Source: DATKPC01 sp035524275 (GTDB taxonomy: Bacteria > Pseudomonadota > Gammaproteobacteria > Burkholderiales > Burkholderiaceae_F). From it: 26,725 nucleotides of DNA. The stretch is from NCBI GenBank assembly GCA_035524275.1, contig DATKPC010000141.1, positions 1 to 26,725 of the forward strand, given 5' to 3'. How positions within the stretch are numbered: the stretch's first letter is position 1; each line of letters starts with the position of its first letter. This document shows positions 20,604 through 26,725 of the stretch, in pieces. The notes beneath the pieces are model-generated. The model saw only the letters and a list, made by a program, of their open reading frames with translations, searched no databases and had not been told where the DNA came from. The translations under genes were made by a program, and so were the position numbers.

Positions 20604-22772
20604 CTACCGCATCTCGAAAACGACGACGGCCAGCGGCGGCAGCGTCACCGCAATCGAGTGGCTGCGCCCGTGCGCCGGCACCTCGTCCGCGTCGAGTCGA
20701 CCGGCCCCGTTGCCGACGTTGGAGCCGCCGTAGTAGGCCGAGTCGGTATTGAGGATCTCGTGCCAGGCGCCGGTCCCAGGCACGCCGACGCGCCAGCCGG
20801 TCCTCACGACCGGCGTGAAGTTGCACAGCACCAGCAGCGGCGCGCCACCGCGCGCGCGCCGCAGGTACGCGAGCGCCGATTCGTCGGCGTCGTCGCTGCA
20901 GATCCATTCGAAGCCGCCGGGCTCGCAGTCCAGCTCGTGCAGCGCGGCGCGCGAACGGTACAGCGCGTTGAGGTCGCGAACGAGCGTGCGCACGCCGCGA
21001 TGCGCCGGATCGGTCATCAGGTCCCAGTCGAGGCCGCGGTCATGGTTCCACTCGCGTTCCTGCGCGAACTCCGCGCCCATGAACAGCAGCTTCTTGCCCG
21101 GATGCGTCCACATGTAGCCGTAGCAGGCGCGCAGGTTGGCGAATTTCTGCCAGCGATCGCCCGGCATCTTCGCCAGCATCGAGCCCTTGCCGTGCACGAC
21201 CTCGTCGTGCGAGAACGGCAACACGAAATTCTCGTGGAACGCGTAGAGCAGGCTGAACGTCAGCTCGCCGTGGTGCCAGCGGCGGTGAATCGGGTCGTGC
21301 GCGAGGTACACGAGCGTGTCGTGCATCCAGCCCATGTTCCACTTGTAGTGGAATCCCAGTCCGCCCGCCCACGTCGGCCGCGACACGCCGGGCCATGCGG
21401 TCGACTCTTCGGCGACCGTCACGGCGCCCGCCGCGTGGCTGCCGACGACCTCGTTGAGTCGCTTCAGGAACGAGATCGCCTCGAGGTTCTCGCGGCCGCC
21501 CGCCGCGTTCGGTATCCATTCGCCGGGGTTGCGGCTGTAGTCGCGGTACAGCATCGAGGCCACCGCGTCGACGCGCAGCCCGTCGATGCCCCAGCATTCG
21601 AGCCAGTAGAGCGCATTGCCGACGAGGAAGTTGCGGACCTCGTTGCGACCGAAGTTGTAGATCAGCGTGTTCCAGTCGCGGTGGTAGCCCTCGCGCGGGT
21701 CGGCGTGCTCGTAGAGCGCGGTGCCGTCGAACTGCGCGAGCCCGTGCTCGTCGGTCGGAAAATGCGCCGGCACCCAGTCGATGATGACGCCCAGGCCGCT
21801 GCGATGGCAGGCGGCGACGAAGGTCGCGAAGCCGGCGGCGTGGCCGAACCGGCTCGTCGGCGCGAAGAGGCCGAGCGGCTGGTAGCCCCACGACCCGTCG
21901 AACGGGTGCTCCGAGATCGGCAGCAGCTCGACGTGCGTGAAGCCCAGCCCGGCGACGTAGGCCGGCAGCTGCTCCGACAGCGCATCCCAGTCAAGGAACG
22001 ATCCGTCGGCAGCGCGACGCCATGACCCGAGGTGGACCTCGTAGATCGAGATCGGCGCGGAACGGCCGTTGGCGTGGTGGCGTTCGGGCGGCAGTTCGCG
22101 GCGCGGCGGCGTGGCCGCGACGATGCTGGCGGTCGCCGGCCGTCGTTCCGCGGCGAACGCGAACGGATCGGCCTTCAGGACGCGGCGCCCGCCGCGCTGG
22201 ATGATCTCGAACTTGTAGCGCGCGCCGATCGCGGCGCCCGGAACGAAGAGTTCCCAGACGCCGCCGTCGTGGCGCAGCCGCATCGGATGACGGCGGCCGT
22301 CCCAGTGGTTGAAGTCGGCGACCAGCGCGACGCGCTCCGCGTTCGGCGCCCAGACGGCGAAGCCGACGCCGTCGACGCCGCCGTGGTGCTGCGGATGCGC
22401 GCCCAGGACGAGCCACGGCCGCAGGTGACTGCCTTCGCGCAGCAGCTGCAGGTCGGCGTCGGAAAGTATCGATCCGAACCGGTAGGGATCGTCGACGGTC
22501 TCGCGATGGCCGAGCGGGTAGTCGACGCGCAGCCGGTAGCCGGCCCAGATCCGGCGCCCGTGGATGCGCGCCTCGAAGATCCCGTCGGCGTGCAGGCGCT
22601 GCATCGGCGCGATCTCGCCGCCGTCCGGATCGGCCAGCGCGACCTGCTGCGCCCCCGGGAGGAACGCACGGACGTCCACCTGGCCGTCGCCGGCGTCATG
22701 CGGGCCGAGGATCGCGAACGGATTCGCATGCACGCCGCGGGCGAGTGCATCGAGTTCGGCATCGTTCGTCAT
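20604..22772 (-). CDS. glgB: 1,4-alpha-glucan branching enzyme
   Basis: Forms alpha-1,6 branches in glycogen by chain transfer. 722 residues from ATG 22772, close to E. coli GlgB (728). Two N-terminal beta domains are present (about 1-110 and a CBM48 at 120-220, with GVGFAVWAPNAERVALVADF). The GH13 barrel shows IYEVHLGSW (243-251), ELLPISEHPFDGSWGYQ (282-298), nucleophile D402 in GLRVDAVASMLY, acid/base E455 in VTVAEESTAWPGVS, and D523 in LPFSHDEVVHGKGSM. No obvious Shine-Dalgarno precedes ATG 22772, but the next residues match the family start (ANPFAILGPH). The same frame is open into glgP up to 24746; that part is not coding. It follows glgP by 38 bases, so the two are co-transcribed. Confidence 0.96.
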   Translation of the reverse strand: MTNDAELDALARGVHANPFAILGPHDAGDGQVDVRAFLPGAQQVALADPDGGEIAPMQRLHADGIFEARIHGRRIWAGYRLRVDYPLGHRETVDDPYRFGSILSDADLQLLREGSHLRPWLVLGAHPQHHGGVDGVGFAVWAPNAERVALVADFNHWDGRRHPMRLRHDGGVWELFVPGAAIGARYKFEIIQRGGRRVLKADPFAFAAERRPATASIVAATPPRRELPPERHHANGRSAPISIYEVHLGSWRRAADGSFLDWDALSEQLPAYVAGLGFTHVELLPISEHPFDGSWGYQPLGLFAPTSRFGHAAGFATFVAACHRSGLGVIIDWVPAHFPTDEHGLAQFDGTALYEHADPREGYHRDWNTLIYNFGRNEVRNFLVGNALYWLECWGIDGLRVDAVASMLYRDYSRNPGEWIPNAAGGRENLEAISFLKRLNEVVGSHAAGAVTVAEESTAWPGVSRPTWAGGLGFHYKWNMGWMHDTLVYLAHDPIHRRWHHGELTFSLLYAFHENFVLPFSHDEVVHGKGSMLAKMPGDRWQKFANLRACYGYMWTHPGKKLLFMGAEFAQEREWNHDRGLDWDLMTDPAHRGVRTLVRDLNALYRSRAALHELDCEPGGFEWICSDDADESALAYLRRARGGAPLLVLCNFTPVVRTGWRVGVPGTGAWHEILNTDSAYYGGSNVGNGAGRLDADEVPAHGRSHSIAVTLPPLAVVVFEMR

Positions 22773-22810
22773 GGTCGGGTGCGGCGCGGGACGCGGGGTC
22801 GGGGAGCGGA

Positions 22811-25240
22811 TCAGGACACGGGTCTCGCGGGCACGTTCCAGACCTTCTGCGCGTATTCCGCGATCGTGCGATCGGTCGAGAACCACCCCATCGCGGCGAT
22901 GTTGCGGATCACCTTGGCCGTCCAGCCCGGACGATCGGCAAATGCCCGGTCGACCTGGTCTTGCGCCGCGACGTACGACGCGAAATCCGCGAGCAGGCAG
23001 TAGTGGTCGTGGTACTGCAGGCTTTCCGCGAGCGCCCGGTAGCGGCCCGGATCGCCCGGGGAGAACTGGCCGCCGCCGATCCCGTCGAGGACCGCCTTGA
23101 GCACCGGATCGCGTTCCACGTAGCGCCGCGGCTCGTAGCCGCCGGCGCGCAGCCGGGCCACCTCGTCGGCCTTCAGGCCGAAGATGAAGAGGTTCTCCGC
23201 CCCGGCCGCCTCCGCGATCTCGATATTGGCGCCGTCCCAGGTACCGATCGTGAGCGCGCCGTTCAACGCGAACTTCATGTTCCCGGTCCCCGACGCCTCG
23301 GTGCCGGCCGTCGAGATCTGCTGCGACAGGTCGGCGGCGGGAATCAGGGCTTCGGCGACCGAGACCCCGTAGTTCGGCAGGAAGACGACCTTCAGGCGGC
23401 CGCCAACGCGCGGATCCGTGTTCACGACGCGCGCGACGTCGTGGATCAGTCCGATGAAGGACTTGGCCGCGACGTAGGCCGTGGCCGCCTTGCCGGAGAA
23501 GATCACCGTGCGCGGCTGCAGCGGCTGCCACGGCGCCGCGATGATCCGCTGGTAGCGCGCGACGACCTGCAGGATGTTGAGCAACTGCCGCTTGTATTCG
23601 TGGAAGCGTTTCGCCTGTACGTCGAAGAGGCTGTCGACGTCGACGTCGATGCCCAGCTCGGTTCGCAGTCGCGTCGCGAGCGCGACCTTGTTGGCGCGCT
23701 TCGCCGCGGCCACCGCGGCCTGCAGTTCGGCGTCGTCCGCGCTGCCTGCGAGGTCCTGCAGGCGCCCGAGGTCGCGCCGCCAGCCTTCGCCGATGCGGCG
23801 GTCGAGCAGCGCGGCGAGCGGCGGGTTGGCCTGCGCGACCCAGCGCCGCGGCGTCACGCCGTTCGTGACGTTGATGAAACGGTCCGGGAAGATCCGCGCG
23901 TAATCGGCGAAGATCGTCCTCACCATCAGGTCGGAGTGCAGCTTCGAGACGCCGTTGACACGCTGCGAGGCGACGATCGACAGCGGCGCCATCTTGACGC
24001 GGCGCTCCCCATGTTCGTCGATCAGCGAGACGCGCGCGATCAGCCCCTCGTCGCCCGGGAAGCGCTCGCGGACGCCGGCAAGGAAGCGGTGGTTGATCTC
24101 GTAGATCAGCTCCAGGTGGCGCGGCAGCAGGGACTGCAGCACGCGGACCGGCCACGTCTCCAGCGCTTCCGGCATCAGCGTGTGGTTCGTGTAGGAGAAC
24201 GCCGGAAGGCATTCGGCCCACGCCCCGTCCCAGCTCATCCCGTTCTCGTCGACGAGGAGGCGCAGGAGTTCCGGCACCGCAAGGGCCGGATGCGTGTCGT
24301 TCAGGTGGATCGCGATGCGCCTGCCGATCCCGGCCAGCGTTCCGTTTTCCGCCCGGTCGCGCGCCAGGATGTCCTGCAGCGATGCGGAGACGAGAAGGTA
24401 TTCCTGCTTGAGGCGCAGTTCCAGCCCGGCGGGCGTGCTGTCGTCCGGATAAAGCAGGAAGGTGAGGACGTCGGCCTCGCGGCGCCGTGCGTCCGCCGCT
24501 GCATAGTCGCCGTGCGCGAACGCGGAGAAGTCGAGCGGCTCGTTGGCTCGCGCGTCCCAGACCCGCAGCGTCGCGACGTGGTCGGTGCCGTGCCCCGGCA
24601 CGACCATGTCGTGCGCCAGCGCGACGACCGTGACGTCCGGCAGCCAGCGTCGCAAGGTGCCGTTCGCTTCGACGCGTCCGCCGAACCCGACGGTGAAATG
24701 CAGGTCGGAGCGCGGGATGCTCCAGGAGTCGCCGGCCTGGAGCCACAGGTCCGGCAATTCCACCTGGCGGCCGTCGCGGATCGCCTGCGCGAACATCCCG
24801 TAGCGGAAGCGCAGCCCGTAGCCGATCGCGGGAATGTCGAGCGTCGCGAGCGAGTCCAGGAAGCAGGCGGCGAGGCGCCCGAGGCCGCCGTTGCCCAGCG
24901 CCGCATCCGGCTCCTGCTCGACGAGTTCGCGCCAGGCGCCGGCGTCGCCGCCGGCGTGCTGCACGCAGGCCGTCGTGAGTCCGAGCGCGTCCACGGCGTT
25001 CGTCAACGTGCGCCCGATCAGGAATTCCATCGACAGGTAGTGCACGCGGCGCCCGCGCCGCGCCGATTCGGCGAGCGTCGTGCGCAGCCAGCGCTGTTCC
25101 AGCGCGCCGCGCACGACGGCGGCCAGTGCCTCGAAGCGCGCGCGCTCCGAGGCCGGATCTGCCGGCGCCAGCGCGCTGCGCACGGCGCCTTCGAGGGAGG
25201 GGCCGTCGACCCCGGCTAGGTGGGCTGGGTTGTCGTTCAT
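22811..25240 (-). CDS. glgP: Glycogen/maltodextrin phosphorylase
   Basis: PLP-dependent phosphorolysis of alpha-1,4-glucans to glucose 1-phosphate. 809 residues, the family's usual size (E. coli GlgP 815, MalP 797). N-terminal YLSMEFLIGRTL (68-79), ALGNGGLGRLAACFLDS, GYGLRFRYGMFAQ, HLNDTHPALAVPELLR and the C-terminal PLP site EASGTGNMKFALNGAL with the Schiff-base lysine at about K656. The N-terminal phosphorylation and AMP regulation region of animal enzymes is absent, as normal in bacteria. ATG 25240 has no strong ribosome binding site. It is the first gene of the glgP-glgB-glgX-malQ run, and a secreted SHOCT protein gene lies 55 bases upstream on the same strand. Confidence 0.97.
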   Translation of the reverse strand: MNDNPAHLAGVDGPSLEGAVRSALAPADPASERARFEALAAVVRGALEQRWLRTTLAESARRGRRVHYLSMEFLIGRTLTNAVDALGLTTACVQHAGGDAGAWRELVEQEPDAALGNGGLGRLAACFLDSLATLDIPAIGYGLRFRYGMFAQAIRDGRQVELPDLWLQAGDSWSIPRSDLHFTVGFGGRVEANGTLRRWLPDVTVVALAHDMVVPGHGTDHVATLRVWDARANEPLDFSAFAHGDYAAADARRREADVLTFLLYPDDSTPAGLELRLKQEYLLVSASLQDILARDRAENGTLAGIGRRIAIHLNDTHPALAVPELLRLLVDENGMSWDGAWAECLPAFSYTNHTLMPEALETWPVRVLQSLLPRHLELIYEINHRFLAGVRERFPGDEGLIARVSLIDEHGERRVKMAPLSIVASQRVNGVSKLHSDLMVRTIFADYARIFPDRFINVTNGVTPRRWVAQANPPLAALLDRRIGEGWRRDLGRLQDLAGSADDAELQAAVAAAKRANKVALATRLRTELGIDVDVDSLFDVQAKRFHEYKRQLLNILQVVARYQRIIAAPWQPLQPRTVIFSGKAATAYVAAKSFIGLIHDVARVVNTDPRVGGRLKVVFLPNYGVSVAEALIPAADLSQQISTAGTEASGTGNMKFALNGALTIGTWDGANIEIAEAAGAENLFIFGLKADEVARLRAGGYEPRRYVERDPVLKAVLDGIGGGQFSPGDPGRYRALAESLQYHDHYCLLADFASYVAAQDQVDRAFADRPGWTAKVIRNIAAMGWFSTDRTIAEYAQKVWNVPARPVS

Positions 25241-25270
25241 GCGCTACGCCGTCGCAGGACGTTGAGGGCA

Positions 25271-25289
25271 GGCCCGGCGGCGCCGGGCC
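25271..25289 (-). terminator. GC-rich perfect hairpin downstream of SHOCT-protein gene
   Basis: GGCCCGGC (25271-25278) and GCCGGGCC (25282-25289) form a perfect 8-bp stem with a 3-base loop, seven bases past the SHOCT-protein stop and about 30 bases before the glgP start. There is no T-run, so it may act as a pause, an attenuator or an mRNA 3' stabiliser rather than a full intrinsic terminator. Confidence 0.4.
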
Positions 25290-25295
25290 GCGAGA

Positions 25296-26210
25296 CTAGA
25301 GCTGCTCGAGGATTTCGCGCTTCTTCGCCTCGTACTCCTGGCTCGAGATCAGGCCGTCGTCGAGCAGCTTCTTGAGCGTCCGCAGCCGCTCGGAGACGAT
25401 CGAATAGTTGCGCTTGTCGCCTTCGCTCGTGGCGGCGGGCGGCGGTGCGGGAGGCGGTGCGGCGGCCGGTGCCATGGCGGGGCCCGGTGCCGCAGTGGCA
25501 GCCGGCGCCGCCGCTGCGGCGGGCTTTGCCGGCGCCGGCGCCTGCACGACCGCGGTTGGCGGCGCGAGAACGATCCAGTCGCTGCGATGCGACGCTCCCA
25601 GTTCGGGCGCGATCGCGACGGCCGGCTCGTACTTGGCCGGCGCGCCGCGATGCCCCGGCTCGAACGGCAGCACGATGCCGTTCGCGTGATACTGGCTGTC
25701 CCAATCGTGGTGGACCAGCCCGAACACGAGGTTCAGGCGGTCGTCGACGCGCAGCACGCGTGCCGTCGTGACCGAGCGCGGCGTCAGCATGCCGTAGTTT
25801 CCGTGCCGGCCGCTGACCGCGAAGCAGACGTCCTGGTCTGCGCTGGCCTTGGCCAACGCGCGCGCCAGCGGCGCGACGATCTCGTCGAGTTCCGCGTCGA
25901 GGAACAGCGGCTTGTCCTTGTCGCTCGGCACGCGGAGGGCTGCCAGTTGCGCGCGCAGCGCGGCCGGGTCGACGACGTAGGGGAACTGGTTCGGGGCGCT
26001 GCTTGGCTCGCGCGGCTCGATGCGGACGTAGGCGACGGGGCCGTTGTACTCGAATGAAGCGACCTTGCGGTAGGTCGTATCACGCTCGATCGTCACCGGC
26101 ATGCCGTTACCGGTCGTTCCCGGATCGGTCTGCGCATGGGCCGCGACCGCGCACGCGGCCAACGCGAGGACGGCGGCACGCGCCTGTCGCGCAAGGAATC
26201 TCGTCTTCAC
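25296..26210 (-). CDS. Secreted protein of unknown function with C-terminal SHOCT domain
   Basis: 304 residues. A Sec signal peptide is clear (MKTRFLARQARAAVLALAAC..., probable cut after AHA near residue 26). A globular middle domain (about 30-215) contains YRKVASFEYNGPVAYVRIEP, FLDAELDEIVAPLARALAKA and GLVHHDWDSQYHANGIVLPF and belongs to no family I can name. A low-complexity Ala/Pro linker (about 217-262) follows. The last 30 residues are a SHOCT domain (LKKLLDDGLISSQEYEAKKR), a short helical module often at the ends of membrane or secreted proteins. GTG 26210 is the start: AAGGAA lies about 8 bases upstream and the signal peptide begins there. It stands between the maltoporin and glgP, which may hint at an envelope role in glucan uptake, but that is only positional. 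Confidence 0.85.
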   Translation of the reverse strand: MKTRFLARQARAAVLALAACAVAAHAQTDPGTTGNGMPVTIERDTTYRKVASFEYNGPVAYVRIEPREPSSAPNQFPYVVDPAALRAQLAALRVPSDKDKPLFLDAELDEIVAPLARALAKASADQDVCFAVSGRHGNYGMLTPRSVTTARVLRVDDRLNLVFGLVHHDWDSQYHANGIVLPFEPGHRGAPAKYEPAVAIAPELGASHRSDWIVLAPPTAVVQAPAPAKPAAAAAPAATAAPGPAMAPAAAPPPAPPPAATSEGDKRNYSIVSERLRTLKKLLDDGLISSQEYEAKKREILEQL

Positions 26211-26356
26211 TTCGGCGTTCCTTTTCGTGGTCTGCCGTCCGCTGCGTGCAACGCCGACGCCGCGGCCGACTTCCGGTTCATCGCCAGAATAGCGGACTCG
26301 TCGCGATTCGGCGAACGCCGCAAGGCCGTCGGCGGACGCCCCTGCGCAGGGATTCG
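26211..26356. promoter_or_regulatory. Leader and probable promoter of the SHOCT-protein gene
   Basis: The space between the maltoporin terminator and the SHOCT-protein start. Because the upstream gene ends in a terminator, this gene needs its own promoter here. On the minus strand TATTCT (26291-26286) is a possible -10, but no good -35 lies at standard distance. A/G-rich AAAAGGAA near 26218-26225 is the ribosome binding site. Confidence 0.3.
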
Positions 26357-26385
26357 AAAAAAAGCGCCGCGGGGGACCGCGGCGC
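26357..26385 (-). terminator. Rho-independent terminator of the maltoporin gene
   Basis: On the minus strand GCGCCGCGG, loop TCCC, CCGCGGCGC form a perfect 9-bp GC-rich stem (26385-26364), directly followed by seven Ts (26363-26357). It lies 25 bases after the maltoporin stop codon. This is the clearest intrinsic terminator in the window and separates lamB from the SHOCT and glycogen genes. Confidence 0.92.
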
Positions 26386-26410
26386 CGGTTTCATGCCTTG
26401 ATGCGTCGGC

Positions 26411-26725
26411 TTACCACCAGGCTTCGATCTGGATGCCGTAGCTCGTGCCGTTGGTCTTGCCGCCCAGGTCGCCGTAGCCGGTCGTCGTGCTGTTGACCAG
26501 GTTGAAGGCGTTGTTGGTCCCCGCGTTCCAGTGCGCGGTCGTCACGTAGAAGCGGATTTCCGGACGCGCCCAGTACGCCGGGCCCATGGAGACCGTTGGC
26601 GCGAACGTGAACTTGGTCATGTTCTCGGTGCCGACCGGGGCACCGTTCCACAGGACGCCGCTGCCGGGCTTCACGCTGTCGAACGAGACTTCGCCCTGCA
26701 GCTTGAAGTTCTGCGTCAGGCCGAA
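26411..26725 (-). CDS. lamB: Maltoporin (LamB-type), C-terminal 104 residues only
   Basis: Outer-membrane 18-strand channel for maltose and maltodextrins. The frame is open to the window edge, so the N-terminal three quarters lie outside. The visible end has alternating beta-strand patterns: LTQNFKLQGEVSFDSVK, MTKFTFAPTVSMGPAYW, and the LamB-like ARPEIRFYVTTAHWN. It ends in SYGIQIEAWW, whose C-terminal Trp is an aromatic outer-membrane insertion signal as in LamB (which ends IWW). The RPEIR...WN motif and the double-Trp end are what separate it from other porins. Its position beside MalQ and GlgP fits maltodextrin use. A strong terminator follows. Confidence 0.9.
   Translation of the reverse strand, partial: FGLTQNFKLQGEVSFDSVKPGSGVLWNGAPVGTENMTKFTFAPTVSMGPAYWARPEIRFYVTTAHWNAGTNNAFNLVNSTTTGYGDLGGKTNGTSYGIQIEAWW

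Noticed and set aside
17176..20907. A 1243-codon minus-strand open frame across malQ and glgX
   Set aside because: Arg/Pro/Ala-rich off-frame reading covering two well-supported enzymes; no domain of its own.
22773..24746. Upstream extension of the glgB frame through glgP
   Set aside because: The frame is open only because of high GC; the other frame encodes full-length glycogen phosphorylase and the extension has no domain.

Overview
This is a high-GC window (roughly two thirds G+C by eye) of ordinary proteobacterial chromosome, with one compact accessory cluster that stands out. The gene order mltD-gloB-(YafS-like methyltransferase)-rnhA-dnaQ matches the E. coli arrangement. Together with fabI, a LamB-type maltoporin, MalQ and a glycogen gene set, it points to a beta- or gammaproteobacterium; a betaproteobacterium is my guess, but the species cannot be named from this.

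Layout. 1-1835 (minus): an FtsX/MacB-type ABC permease, cut by the window edge, preceded by its ATPase. 1937-3172 (plus): threonine ammonia-lyase. 3231-9062 region: the accessory cluster. It holds a 53-residue double-glycine leader peptide gene (minus, 3231-3392), an AT-rich divergent promoter region with repeated GACAAA elements (3393-3561), a TPR + HD-GYP protein (plus, 3562-5475), and convergent to it a C39-peptidase ABC exporter and its HlyD-type adaptor (minus, 5501-8924). 8989-14899: fabI, mltD and gloB on the minus strand; methyltransferase, rnhA and dnaQ on the plus strand. 14922-16662 (minus): Smr-domain protein and trxB, separated by a heptamer repeat. 16700-25240 (minus): malQ, glgX, glgB, glgP. 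25296-26210 (minus): a secreted SHOCT-domain protein of unknown role. 26411-26725 (minus): the C-terminal end of a maltoporin, followed by a clear rho-independent terminator.

How the genes may work together. LamB imports maltodextrins. MalQ, GlgP, GlgX and GlgB interconvert, phosphorolyse, debranch and branch alpha-glucans. GlgC and GlgA are not in the window.

The most interesting unit is the peptide cluster. The small gene has a strong ribosome binding site and a near-perfect double-glycine leader ending in a cargo of only 7 residues (GGIVSLH by consensus alignment). The nearby exporter carries an intact C39 processing protease. The protein divergently encoded from the peptide joins a TPR-rich N-terminus to an apparently active cyclic-di-GMP phosphodiesterase domain. 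This suggests, as inference only, a Gram-negative peptide signalling circuit in which a short exported peptide controls a TPR-coupled HD-GYP enzyme.

No rRNA, tRNA, CRISPR array, transposase or phage gene was seen. No gene-free stretch exceeds 300 bases.
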